Assembly: GCA_016873225.1 (NCBI GenBank)
Contig: VGXS01000017.1
Coordinates: 1 to 64,000 of the forward strand
Source of the DNA: Planctomycetota bacterium
Lineage (GTDB): Bacteria; Planctomycetota; Planctomycetia; Gemmatales; Gemmataceae
Length of the DNA stretch: 64,000 bases
Direction: 5' to 3'
The translations under genes and the position numbers were made by a program. The notes under the pieces are model-generated. The model saw only the letters and a list, made by a program, of their open reading frames with translations, did no database searches and was not told the DNA's origin. Positions 9,441-18,248 of this stretch are shown in pieces. The number at the start of each line of letters is the position of its first letter. Positions within the stretch are counted from its first letter, which is position 1.

Positions 9441-9488
9441 GATGTTTCTCCAATTGGGTGGCGGACTTGGGTTTTACAGGCGCTCCCG

Positions 9489-9899
9489 TCATGCGGGCCT
9501 CGCGAACAACTCATTCGCCGGTCGGCCCTTGCCATCCTCAGTCGCGTAGAAAGGTCGTTTTTCGATTTCAAAGGCGGTCTTCGGCGAGATGCCCATCGCC
9601 GTGAAGATCGTGGCGTGCAGGTCGCGGATGCTGATCGGGTTTTTCACGGTCACAAGCGGGCGCTCGGGCGCCGTTTCCCCGTACAGGAATCCGCGCTTGA
9701 TGCCCCCGCCGAACATCAGCACTGAACCGGATCCCGTGAAGTGCCTGTGCAGGCCGTAGTGCTTCATCTCCCCGAGCTTTTCGGCCTTGGCCTGGTCCTG
9801 GGGGCGGGTCGCCTTGATCACCTGGTCCAGGATGGACGGGCCCGCTGAAGTCGTTGTCGCCGCCGCCGCGGCGGCCTGCTGCTGGGGATCACTACTCAC
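9489..9899 (-). pseudogene. Chimeric remnant: N-terminus of TssC fused in frame to the C-terminus of a DUF1501 protein
   Basis: The 136-residue frame begins like the type VI sheath large subunit TssC/VipB: an Ala/Gln/Thr-rich start, then SILDQVIKATRPQDQAKAE. From about residue 42 it becomes the tail of a DUF1501 protein: KHYGLHRHFTGSGSVLMFGG, SIRDLHATIFTAMGISP and KRPFYATEDGKGRPANELFA. TssC is normally about 490 residues and DUF1501 proteins about 400-480, so most of both is missing. The ATG overlaps the tssB stop (ATGA), which is the normal tssB-tssC arrangement. The simplest reading is a deletion joining tssC to a downstream DUF1501 gene. An assembly join is the alternative. The product is unlikely to work as either parent. 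Confidence 0.8.
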
Positions 9900-10417
9900 T
9901 TGGATTCTCCTCCCTCGGGGGCGACGCCCATTTCCTTGGCCAAGGCTGCGGCCTTCTCGGTGCTGCCAAGGACATCGGAAAGAAGTTGCTCGAGCTTGTC
10001 ATTGCCTTCCATCTTGTTGAGCAACTGGCTGAGCCGTTGCCGCATCTCGAGAAGTTCCTTGAGGGGGCCGACCTGCTCGGCGATCTTCGCCGGGCTGAAG
10101 TCGTCCATGTTCTTGAAGTTGAGTTCGACGGCCAGTTGGCTGTTTTCGTTGGTCAACTTGTTGTCGACGCGGAAGGCCAGGCGTGGCGCCGACCGGGACA
10201 AGACATCGTCGAAGTTGTCGCGGTCGATGTTGACGAACTTCCTGTCCTTGACGGCCTTGAGCGGATCCTTGGGCTGGCCGGAAAGGTCGGCCATCACGCC
10301 GACCACGAACGGCAGCTCAACCTTTTGGAGCGCGCCATTCGTCTCGACATCGTAGGTGATTTGAACCCTGGGCCGGCGAACCCGGTCCAACTTGTGCTGC
10401 AAACTGTCGCTAGGCAT
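9896..10417 (-). CDS. tssB: Type VI secretion system contractile sheath small subunit TssB
   Basis: TssB/VipA pairs with TssC/VipB to form the contractile sheath in the cytoplasm. The 173-residue product has normal family length and the expected blocks: RVQITYDVETNGALQKVELP and FVVGVMADLSGQP near the start, KFVNIDRDNFDDVL, then AVELNFKNMDDFSPAKIAEQ and a helical C-terminus. No other T6SS gene (tssK, tssM, hcp, vgrG, clpV) lies in the window. The following tssC is cut to a stub. The gene is therefore either an orphan remnant or works with a TssC elsewhere. Upstream (10418-10612) is AT-rich and may hold the promoter. Confidence 0.93.
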   Translation of the reverse strand: MPSDSLQHKLDRVRRPRVQITYDVETNGALQKVELPFVVGVMADLSGQPKDPLKAVKDRKFVNIDRDNFDDVLSRSAPRLAFRVDNKLTNENSQLAVELNFKNMDDFSPAKIAEQVGPLKELLEMRQRLSQLLNKMEGNDKLEQLLSDVLGSTEKAAALAKEMGVAPEGGESK

Positions 10418-10612
10418 GGATTTCCCCGGTTTGTGGAAATGACTATCTCTAAAGGCTCAGCCTAGTTGGTTTATGGTTGAATGGAATGTCAACAGAGGGA
10501 TTTTTCTTTCAATCATTTTTCACAAAAAGGACTTTCGCAAATACAAGAACTTTTGCCTTTATCCGAAAAACATCTGGGTTTTGATTGTCAGGGCAATCAA
10601 GCCCTATTTCAG

Positions 10613-10699
10613 CGGAGGAGGAGGGATTCGAACCCTCGGTGGGATTTCTCCCACACCGGTTTTCAAGACCGGAGCAATCGGCCACTCTGCCACCCCTCC
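10613..10699 (-). tRNA. tRNA-Ser (anticodon TGA)
   Basis: The minus strand folds as a class II tRNA of 87 nt: acceptor GGAGGGG pairs with CTCCTCC (one G-T pair), the anticodon stem CCGGT/ACCGG frames loop CTTGAAA with anticodon TGA, the long variable arm is GTGGGAGAAATCCCAC, and the T arm is GAGGG-TTCGAAT-CCCTC. The discriminator base is G, as expected for serine. CCA is not encoded. It reads UCA codons. Confidence 0.96.
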
Positions 10700-10801
10700 G
10701 ACACTATCACCTTATCCGCGGAAGCGACCGCGGGGAAGATTGGACCGGTTGTCGTGGCCACCCCCACTGACGCTGCCAAGACGGCTTCCTGGGAGACATG
10801 G

Positions 10802-13387
10802 CTAAGGTTTGAGGATGAGGATATCCGCCGAACCCAGCGGAAGCGTCAGATCGATGCCATCACCCTTCTTGCTGAAGGCCACGGGGCCACGGTTCACGCT
10901 CCGGATTTCCTTGACCGCGAATGGAACGCGGATTGTCATCGCCAACTCAGGCACCTCCGCGCCTGTCCAGTTGAGCACCGTGACCGCGGCACCCTTGTCG
11001 GAAAGCAGTAAAGGAGTCTCGACAAGACTCTTGTTCACTTGGACGGGAGGCGCCACCCCGGCGCGCCGCACCGGGGAAACAATGCATTCACGGATCGCCG
11101 GGGAGAACCCCACGGGAAGGCGGTCGGCCACACCCGTGGATGATTTCCAATACGAGATGCCGGGAAACCAGGGAAAGTGAACGGCGAATCCCTTGCCGAT
11201 CGGTCGTTCGATCATGAGCGGGGAACCATCCTGCGACCTCAGGCTGACGCCTTCCGGCGAGCCTTTGAAGTGGCCCAGAGGTCCCATGATCGTGAAGTTG
11301 CCCGAAGCGTGGGCGCAGGAACCCGAAGCGGGAAGCGATTTGGCATCCGCCACGATGAGCCGTTCCCTTGTTTCCTCCCTGAATCCGAAGGCATCCGAGA
11401 GCAGGGCGCACGGTTCGCCATAGCGGTCGCCCATTCCCGCGCCCGTCACGGTCACCGCGATGCCGCCCGAGGCCGTCCATTCGGCGATGGCCTTCTGCCC
11501 CTCGGCGGGAATGTCTGGTTCGGTGATGTAGACGACCTTGTAAGGCGAAAGCCCCGCCTTGGTGAGATCGTCCTCCGAAACGAAGTCGACGGGAATGTTG
11601 GCGTGCTGGAGGGCTAGGTAGAGGTCGAACACCTCGGCCATGTAGTCGACCGTGGCCCTGTTGAGCTGGTTGTTCGTCGCGTCGCTGATCCCCTTGGCGA
11701 TCACCTGGGACTTCGCGTCCCATGCCTGGGCGCTGCGCGGGGCGAGTATGGCGACGGAGGCGCCCGGTCGCCTGCCCGGCCAAATCACTTCCTCGGCGGC
11801 GCCGAGCATCGCATGGGCGCGGGCCATGGCGGGAAGGACCTCGGCTCGTTCGGAATAACAATTTCCCGGGAAATTGTATTCAGGCCCGAAGACGAAATAC
11901 TTGATCGCCTTGCCGCCGCTTCCCGCGACGCAAAGGATCTTTTGAAGGATGCCATCCTTCCTGTCGCCGGCGGTGCGGGGAATGACATAGCCGCCAAACT
12001 CCACTCCGCCCCTCTCCGCGGCGGAGCGCAATTTGGAGCAGTAAAAAGACCATTGGTAAGCCTGCGCGTCGCTGAACCAGTCCTCGGTCCAGAGCATGGT
12101 GCCTCCCCGCAACTTGGCGAACTCGAACCAGTCGTGGCCGCCCATGGCGGCATCGGGGCTTTGCTTGTCGCGGTTGTTGGCGACCGGCCCGGGCACGAAA
12201 AACCGTCCGCTGAAGAAGTTCCAGTTCGTGAAGATCGGCATTCCCGGGCGGAACGCCTCCTCAAGGGCGCGGGTAGAATCGGCGAAGTACCGCGCCGACT
12301 CACGCGCGAAGAAGCGGGCCGTCCAGTAAAACAATTTTTTTCCCGCGGTGTCGGCCGACCGGCTCCGTCCGGCGGGGACGGCCTCCTGCCACGACTTCAG
12401 ACCGAAATCGGATGGCGACAGGCCTGTTTCCTTGAGGTACTCGCGGAAGCGTTCCATGCCCTTGGGGCTGCCGGCAAGCTGAGTGAAGGCCTGCGGGTAG
12501 TACCAGCCCGGCTCATCGGAAAGAGCGAAGACGGCCATGTCTTCGGGAGAGTATCCCGCGTCGCGGTATGGCTTGGCCTGTTTCTGGGCCCAGGCTTTCA
12601 ACGAGGCCTCGTCATTGCCCGCCGCGAAGTCGAAGGCGTACCCCGGCGGGCTGTAAACGGCCCATGAGGTTCGCCTTTGGCCGGTCTTCAGCAGGAGATC
12701 ACGGATGCGCGCCGAGGGGGGCAGCATGATGGCGCTGAACCCCGCGCGGTTCAGTTGGCCGATCCCTTCATCCCATGCCGTGCGGTCGTCGTCGCCGCCG
12801 ATGAACCTGTCGACGATGGGAAAGACCTTGGGAGTTTTGGCTTTCGAGAGGTCGACCGATTCGAGATGCTTCCAGTAGCGCTTGTTGTATGAGGCCATCG
12901 TCGCGGCCCGCGGCGCGGCGGTCTCGTCCTTCCAAACCATGATCCCGAGGTTGGGCCCGAACAACTCGCCGGCCAGGGGGATCGGCTCACCCCGCTCATC
13001 GAACGTGAGTTCGGCCTCGATTCGCGCCGGGTCGGCAACTCCCGTGACGGACAGCCTCACCACCAGGGGAAAACCGCGCATGTAGGAAGCCGGGTATCCC
13101 TTGAGGATCGCCGCGACCTGCGGCTTGCCGAAGACAAGCCAATCGCTCCAGGCTCCATCCCGGGTTGTCACGCGAGCCGACTCGATACCGGACCATTGGA
13201 GGCGGAATTCCTTGCCTTGGGGCGTCATGCCTCCCGAGGAGACGATCCTCGCGCGGGCCTGGAATGTCGGCACCTGGTCGGGCTTGAGCTGGGCAATCGC
13301 CGTCCCCGGGCCCATGCAAGAAGTCAAGCAGGCCACTGCCGCGGCGCACGGGAGCCATGAGCCGCCAAGGCCTTTCCCATCTCGCAT
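10802..13387 (-). CDS. Secreted lipoprotein with glycoside-hydrolase-like and GATase-like (beta-galactosidase trimerisation type) domains
   Basis: Started at ATG 13387 the protein has 861 residues and begins with a lipoprotein-type signal (LPCAAAVACLTSC, lipobox LTSC); the open frame extends further upstream but that part looks non-coding. The central region has TIM-barrel glycosidase character (FALSDEPGWYYPQAFTQLAG, PIFTNWNFFSGRFFVPGP, GGTMLWTEDWFSDAQAY). Around residues 560-720 is a GATase-like fold (DFVSEDDLTKAGLSPYKVVY followed by an ASGGIAVTVTGAG block) as in GH42 enzymes. A beta-rich C-terminus ends in LGSADILILKP. A precise GH family cannot be assigned by eye. It follows the sulfatase gene by 62 bases, consistent with degradation of a sulfated glycan. 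Confidence 0.72.
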   Translation of the reverse strand: MRDGKGLGGSWLPCAAAVACLTSCMGPGTAIAQLKPDQVPTFQARARIVSSGGMTPQGKEFRLQWSGIESARVTTRDGAWSDWLVFGKPQVAAILKGYPASYMRGFPLVVRLSVTGVADPARIEAELTFDERGEPIPLAGELFGPNLGIMVWKDETAAPRAATMASYNKRYWKHLESVDLSKAKTPKVFPIVDRFIGGDDDRTAWDEGIGQLNRAGFSAIMLPPSARIRDLLLKTGQRRTSWAVYSPPGYAFDFAAGNDEASLKAWAQKQAKPYRDAGYSPEDMAVFALSDEPGWYYPQAFTQLAGSPKGMERFREYLKETGLSPSDFGLKSWQEAVPAGRSRSADTAGKKLFYWTARFFARESARYFADSTRALEEAFRPGMPIFTNWNFFSGRFFVPGPVANNRDKQSPDAAMGGHDWFEFAKLRGGTMLWTEDWFSDAQAYQWSFYCSKLRSAAERGGVEFGGYVIPRTAGDRKDGILQKILCVAGSGGKAIKYFVFGPEYNFPGNCYSERAEVLPAMARAHAMLGAAEEVIWPGRRPGASVAILAPRSAQAWDAKSQVIAKGISDATNNQLNRATVDYMAEVFDLYLALQHANIPVDFVSEDDLTKAGLSPYKVVYITEPDIPAEGQKAIAEWTASGGIAVTVTGAGMGDRYGEPCALLSDAFGFREETRERLIVADAKSLPASGSCAHASGNFTIMGPLGHFKGSPEGVSLRSQDGSPLMIERPIGKGFAVHFPWFPGISYWKSSTGVADRLPVGFSPAIRECIVSPVRRAGVAPPVQVNKSLVETPLLLSDKGAAVTVLNWTGAEVPELAMTIRVPFAVKEIRSVNRGPVAFSKKGDGIDLTLPLGSADILILKP

Positions 13388-13449
13388 GATTGGCACTCCA
13401 GGAAGATTGCAAGGCCGAAACCGGGGCCAGGCGGACCCCGGCTCATGGA

Positions 13450-15162
13450 TCAACGGTATTCCTTGTACGGCGGATCCCAAACCCATGGAAGCACCTTTGC
13501 GCGCTTGGCGTAGGCTTCCCAGCGGCCGACAAGGGCGCGCAGCCGATCCGGTTGAGCGCCCGCCAGGTTGGTCGCTTCCACGCGGTCGGTCTTGAGGTTG
13601 TACAACTCCCATTCTCCAGCGGGACCCATGGCGACGGCCTTCCAGTCGCCCAGGGCCACGGCCCGGTTGCCCTCGTGTTCCCAAAACAGGGCCCTATCCG
13701 GCAGGCCCTTGCCCTGGAAAACCGGCAGCAGGCTGGCGCCTTCCAGCGGAGGCGCCCCGGCCGGGTACCTGGCGCCGGACACCTCCACGCAGGTGGCCAT
13801 GATGTCGATGAGGTGGCCGGGAGAGCGCCGCAGTTCGCCCCCGGCCTTGATCACCCGTGGCCAGTGGGCGATGAGCGGCGTGCTGATTCCACCCTCATGA
13901 ACCCAATGCTTGTATTCCCTGAAAGGCGTGTTCCCCACGGCGGCCCAACCCTTGCCGTAACCAAGGTAGGTGTCGGCGGGGCCAGGCATCACGGACGGGC
14001 CCTGCCGCACGGGAAACCCGTCCCGTGTCTGGATGGGAACCAGCGCGCCGGGAAGGGCCTCGGGCTTGCGTGGAGGAAGCGTGGGCTTGGCCGGACGGGG
14101 GCCGTCGAGCCTCAGCGGCAGTTTCCTGCGACCCTGTTCCTCGGCGCAGGCGCCGTTGTCCTGCATGTAAAGCACCAATGTGTTGTCGAGGGATCCGCTG
14201 GCTTTCAGCCTGTCGACGATTCGTCCGATTCCCATGTCCATGCGCTCGAGCATGGCGGCGTACACCTCCATGCACGCTTCCTCGCGTTCCTTGTTGGCCA
14301 CGGAATCCCATGCGACGGGAAGGGGCGCGGGTTTCTGGTCGGGATCGATGATTCCCAGGGCGCGGGCCCTTTCCAGGCGGGCGCTGGAAACAGCCTCATA
14401 GCCCGACTTGTACCGGCCCTTGTGGCGGGCGATGTCCTCTGGCGGGGCGTGAAGCGGCCAGTGCGCCGCGGTGAAGGACACATACAGGAAGAACGGCTTG
14501 CCCTGGTGTTCCCGGTGGTGCGAGTCGATGCTCCGCACGGCGTGGTCAGTGATCGCGTCGGTGAGGTAGAATGTTGCCGGCTTGTAATCAGGATCCGCAT
14601 AAGGGGAAATAAGCCGGTTGTCGCGGCAGAGGGTATAGGGGTCGAAGTAGCTTCCGCCTCCCGAGATGATGCCATAGAACGACTGGAAGCCGCGCTGGAG
14701 GGGCCAATTGTGCCTCGGCCCGTTCTGCGTGACGCTGTTGCAGACATGCCACTTGCCGACGGCGTAATTGCGGTAGCCGGCGGGGCCCAGCACCTCGGCG
14801 ATGGTGCGGCAGTCGGGCGAAAGGTCGCCCGCGAAACCGGGATTGTTGCCCCCGTGGTCGTTTCCCGTCATGTGCCCCATTCCCGCCTGATGGGGGTAAA
14901 GGCCGGTGAGCAGGCTGGCCCGGGTGGGGCAGCAGCGCGCGGTGTTGTAAAAGCGGGTGAGGCGCAGCCCGTTTTTGGCCAGGGAGTCGAGGTGGGGGGT
15001 GGGAATCTCGCCGCCGTAGCACCCGAGGTCGCTGAAGCCGACATCGTCGGACAGGATCACCACGATGTTCGGCCTTTGGGGTGTGCCATTCGCCCATGCC
15101 GGCCGCGTGGCGGCCAGCGCCAGGGCCAACAAGCCGACGACACAACAGTGACGGGTTGTCAT
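13450..15162 (-). CDS. Arylsulfatase-type sulfatase
   Basis: Sulfatases hydrolyse sulfate esters using a formylglycine made from Cys in the motif CxPxR. Here the motif is C77-C-P-T-R81, followed by ASLLTG. A signal peptide (residues 1-25, ending ATRPAWAN) points to export. The metal-binding DD pair is at VVILSDDVGF and the second catalytic block at YAVGKWHVCN. The 570-residue length fits arylsulfatase A/B-like enzymes. It overlaps the preceding sulfatase gene by 4 bases (15159-15162), so the two are translationally coupled. The natural substrate is probably a sulfated polysaccharide, which is inference. Confidence 0.92.
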   Translation of the reverse strand: MTTRHCCVVGLLALALAATRPAWANGTPQRPNIVVILSDDVGFSDLGCYGGEIPTPHLDSLAKNGLRLTRFYNTARCCPTRASLLTGLYPHQAGMGHMTGNDHGGNNPGFAGDLSPDCRTIAEVLGPAGYRNYAVGKWHVCNSVTQNGPRHNWPLQRGFQSFYGIISGGGSYFDPYTLCRDNRLISPYADPDYKPATFYLTDAITDHAVRSIDSHHREHQGKPFFLYVSFTAAHWPLHAPPEDIARHKGRYKSGYEAVSSARLERARALGIIDPDQKPAPLPVAWDSVANKEREEACMEVYAAMLERMDMGIGRIVDRLKASGSLDNTLVLYMQDNGACAEEQGRRKLPLRLDGPRPAKPTLPPRKPEALPGALVPIQTRDGFPVRQGPSVMPGPADTYLGYGKGWAAVGNTPFREYKHWVHEGGISTPLIAHWPRVIKAGGELRRSPGHLIDIMATCVEVSGARYPAGAPPLEGASLLPVFQGKGLPDRALFWEHEGNRAVALGDWKAVAMGPAGEWELYNLKTDRVEATNLAGAQPDRLRALVGRWEAYAKRAKVLPWVWDPPYKEYR

Positions 15163-16796
15163 CCCGGTTTCCTTCCCATGTGGATGAATTCATCGCGGCT
15201 CAGGAATCCATCCTTGTCGGAGTCGAATTGATTGAACATCGCCGGCGCCTTGTCAGGGTCGGGTTGGTTCGCTAGGAACTCGGCCCGAGTCAACTTGCCG
15301 TCGTTGTTGGCGTCCTTGCGCTTGAAAAGCTCGGCGCGGTCGATCGGCTTGCCCGCCGCGGACTGGACCTGCGCCCTGGGTTCGGGGTGGGAGGCTAGCA
15401 TGGCCTTCAGGCGGTTGAGGGCCGCCTTGTCCTGGCCGGCGATGTTGCGTGTTTCCAAGGGATCATTCGCGTAGTCGTAAAGCTCGTGAGTGGCTTCGCC
15501 CGATGGCGCGCCGATCGGCTTCCATTCCACAAGCCTGTGCGTGTCGGTGCGGATGGCGCGTCCCAGGCGTTGGCCCCTCGGGTAGACATGGATGACGCTT
15601 TCGCGGGCCTTGGCCGCGGGGTCGGCGAGAACCTTCGCGAAGCTTGATCCATCGAGGCCCGGGGGCACCCCGATGCCCGCCAGTCCGCACAGCGTGGGGT
15701 AGATGTCCACGGTTTCCACAAGAGCCCTTGTGGCGGCGGGTTTCGTGATTCCGGGCGCCGCCACGATCAGCGGGATTCTCGTGGCCTGTTCATAGTTGGT
15801 GTGCTTGCACCACATTCCGTGGTCGCCCAGGTGCCAGCCATGGTCGCCCCAAAGGACGACGATGGTCTTCTCCTCAAGGCCCGTTTCCCTCAGTGTCGCC
15901 AACACCTTGCCAAGCTGGGCATCCATGTAGCTTGCCGCGGCATAGTAACCGTGGACCAGTTTCCTCTGGACGGGTTCGGCAATCGCGTCCTTGGCAGGCA
16001 TGTCCTTGTAGTTGCGCAGTTCGCCCCCGAATTGCGGCGCCCATGAGGGCGCCCCTTCCGGTGGCACCCGCACCGCCGCAAGTTGGAACTTGGCCGGATC
16101 GTGCATGTTCCAATATTTCCCTGGGGCGCAGAACGGCAGGTGGGGCTTCAGGAAACCCACGGCCATGAGGAAAGGCTGGTCCGGCCTGGCCGCGGCGGCC
16201 TTCAGGCGCGCGACGGCTTCCCGGGCGATGACGCCGTCGCCATAGGCGTCGTCGGGGACATCGGCGTTTTCCCACGCCGGGCCCTTGGGTTTGTCCCCGG
16301 GATCCATGTTTTCGAAGAGGGCCCCTTCGCGGGTCTGCGACAACCGGTTTTCCGGCAGGGCGTAGCCGACTGTCTTGGCTTGGAAATGGGGAACCGACCA
16401 GGAGGCGGCATCCTCATGGTTGCCATGGCCGACATGAAACACTTTTCCCATGGCTTCGGTACGATAACCCGCCGCCTTGAACCGCTGGGGCAGGGTGACG
16501 GCGTCGGGCGCCGCCTTGCGGAAATTCGTCGCGAGGTCGTAGATGCCCAGTGTTTGGGGCCTTTTGCCAACCAGAAGGGCATTGCGCGAGGGCGAGCAGA
16601 CGGCTTGGTTGCAGTAGGCCGCCTCGAAGCGCACCCCGCGGGCGGCCAGGGCGTCGATGTTGGGCGTGATGGCAAGCTTATCGCCATGGCAACCCAGCGC
16701 CGGCTTGAGATCGTCAACGCACACTAGAAGAACATTGGGGCGGTTGGCCGAGGCCGCGAGGCAAGCCATACTCAAGACCCACGCGAATGGATTCAT
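15159..16796 (-). CDS. Iduronate-2-sulfatase-like sulfatase with C-terminal EF-hand pair
   Basis: The 545-residue protein has a signal peptide, the metal-site start NVLLVCVDDLKP and the formylglycine motif C67-S-P-S-R71. The spacing RPQTLGIYDLATNFRKAAPD and GKVFHVGHGNHED resemble iduronate-2-sulfatases. The last 65 residues carry two calcium-binding loops, DANNDGKLTRAE and DSDKDGFLSRDE. EF-hand tails on secreted planctomycete sulfatases are known. Its stop overlaps the next sulfatase start by 4 bases. It begins 72 bases after the response-regulator stop on the same strand, so it may share transcription with the two-component genes. Confidence 0.9.
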   Translation of the reverse strand: MNPFAWVLSMACLAASANRPNVLLVCVDDLKPALGCHGDKLAITPNIDALAARGVRFEAAYCNQAVCSPSRNALLVGKRPQTLGIYDLATNFRKAAPDAVTLPQRFKAAGYRTEAMGKVFHVGHGNHEDAASWSVPHFQAKTVGYALPENRLSQTREGALFENMDPGDKPKGPAWENADVPDDAYGDGVIAREAVARLKAAAARPDQPFLMAVGFLKPHLPFCAPGKYWNMHDPAKFQLAAVRVPPEGAPSWAPQFGGELRNYKDMPAKDAIAEPVQRKLVHGYYAAASYMDAQLGKVLATLRETGLEEKTIVVLWGDHGWHLGDHGMWCKHTNYEQATRIPLIVAAPGITKPAATRALVETVDIYPTLCGLAGIGVPPGLDGSSFAKVLADPAAKARESVIHVYPRGQRLGRAIRTDTHRLVEWKPIGAPSGEATHELYDYANDPLETRNIAGQDKAALNRLKAMLASHPEPRAQVQSAAGKPIDRAELFKRKDANNDGKLTRAEFLANQPDPDKAPAMFNQFDSDKDGFLSRDEFIHMGRKPG

Positions 16797-16868
16797 GCCA
16801 CCGGCCCCCAGGCTTTCCCGCTTCCAAAGGCCATCATCGGCATGGGGCAGGTTTTTTCAATGCGAGAC

Positions 16869-18248
16869 TCAACCCGCCTCGCCGCCATCGCTTATCTTCC
16901 GCCTCAGGGTGCTGCGGTTGATTCCAAGCCACTGCGCCGCCTTGAGCCTGTTGCCTCCCGTGCGCCTGAGCACATCGTCAATGATTGCCGGTTCGGCGAT
17001 TCCCGTGAAGCGTTCCCACAAGTCGCGCGGGTCGTCTTCCCGGCCGATGGCGTCGTCCAACCAGCGCCCGATGGCTTCCCTCAGTTCGTCGGGGGGCGGG
17101 GTTTCGCGCCGTGATGGCGGTGGAAGGTGAGCGGGCAGGATCGGCCCACCCCTCGCCAGGATGGCGGCGTGCTCGAGGGCGTTGCGCAGTTCGCGGATGT
17201 TGCCAGCCCATGCCCGCGCCTCGAGCGCTGCCAGGGTCTCCGCGGCCATGGGAAGGCAGCGGGGGTCGAGCCGGCTGACTATGTCCGTCGCCAGGGCGCA
17301 GATGTCCTCCTTCCTTTCCCTCAAGGGTGGAAGATGAATGCCGAAGACATTGAGGCGGAAGAAGAGGTCTTCGCGGAAGCGTCCCTCGGCGCACAACCGT
17401 TCCAGGTTCTGGTGAGTCGCCGCCACCACCCGCGCTTCAAGCCGCTGCTCGCGGGCCGATCCCACCGGGTTCCATGTCCCCTGTTCGAGAACCCGAAGCA
17501 ACTTCACTTGGGCCGATGGGGGGATTTCGGCGACCTCGTCGAGGAAGATGGTTCCCTTGCCCGCGAGGGACAGCAGGCCGGGCGACGACTGGGTGGCACT
17601 GGTGAAGGCGCCCCTTTCGTGGCCGAACAACTCGCTTTCCAGAACGCCCGGATTGAGAGCGGCGACATGAACCGGCACAAATGGTTCGGCGGCGCGCGGG
17701 CCATGGCGGTGGATGGCGCGCGCCACCAGTTCCTTGCCCGTGCCACTTTCGCCCGTCACCAGCACTGTCGCCGCTGATGCCGTGGCCAGGGCGACGCGCT
17801 TGAATACCTCCTGCATGCCGGCGGATGAACCGGTCAAGTCGGGGGCGTCGGACACCGCGGCGGACTGCCGGCGCGGTTCGGAACAGGGCTGGCGCGCGAG
17901 GGCCCGTTCGGCGCATGCCAAAGCCACATCGAGGTCGAACGGCTTGCTGAGATAATCGAACGAGCCTTCCTCCACGGCCCTCACCGCGGTTTGGAGCGTG
18001 CCATGGCCCGTCATCACCACCACCGGCGCCCCGCCGGTGAGCGAGCGGAGGGCCTGCAGCACGGCGAGGCCGTCCTGCCCGGGAAGCCTGATGTCCAGGA
18101 ACACCAGGTTGAAGGAGATCCGGCGGGCCCGTTCGAGCGCCTCCTCGGCCGAGGCGACGGAAACCGTTTCGCGGCCGGGGCCGGCGAGCGCGCGGGAAAG
18201 AGCCCAGGCGATGGCCTCGTCGTCATCGACAATCAGGATGCGGCTCAT
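16869..18248 (-). CDS. Sigma-54-dependent response regulator (NtrC family)
   Basis: The 459-residue activator has a receiver domain (residues 1-120; phospho-acceptor D52 in FLDIRLPG and Lys in LSKPFD). It is followed by an AAA+ domain with Walker A GESGTGKELVAR and Walker B GTIFLDEVAEI, and a Fis-type helix-turn-helix at the C-terminus (GNRLKAAQWLGINRSTLRRK). The loop that contacts sigma-54 reads GAFTSA instead of the usual GAFTGA. Its start overlaps the kinase stop by 4 bases, so the two form a couple. A near-consensus sigma-54 promoter lies just beyond the kinase gene, facing the DUF1559 gene at 19769, and is the obvious candidate target. Confidence 0.95.
   Translation of the reverse strand: MSRILIVDDDEAIAWALSRALAGPGRETVSVASAEEALERARRISFNLVFLDIRLPGQDGLAVLQALRSLTGGAPVVVMTGHGTLQTAVRAVEEGSFDYLSKPFDLDVALACAERALARQPCSEPRRQSAAVSDAPDLTGSSAGMQEVFKRVALATASAATVLVTGESGTGKELVARAIHRHGPRAAEPFVPVHVAALNPGVLESELFGHERGAFTSATQSSPGLLSLAGKGTIFLDEVAEIPPSAQVKLLRVLEQGTWNPVGSAREQRLEARVVAATHQNLERLCAEGRFREDLFFRLNVFGIHLPPLRERKEDICALATDIVSRLDPRCLPMAAETLAALEARAWAGNIRELRNALEHAAILARGGPILPAHLPPPSRRETPPPDELREAIGRWLDDAIGREDDPRDLWERFTGIAEPAIIDDVLRRTGGNRLKAAQWLGINRSTLRRKISDGGEAG

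Noticed and set aside
16811..16827. Possible sigma-54 element before the EF-hand sulfatase (minus strand)
   Set aside because: It keeps GG-N10-GC but matches poorly elsewhere, and it lies only about 17 bases from the start codon, too close for a normal start site.
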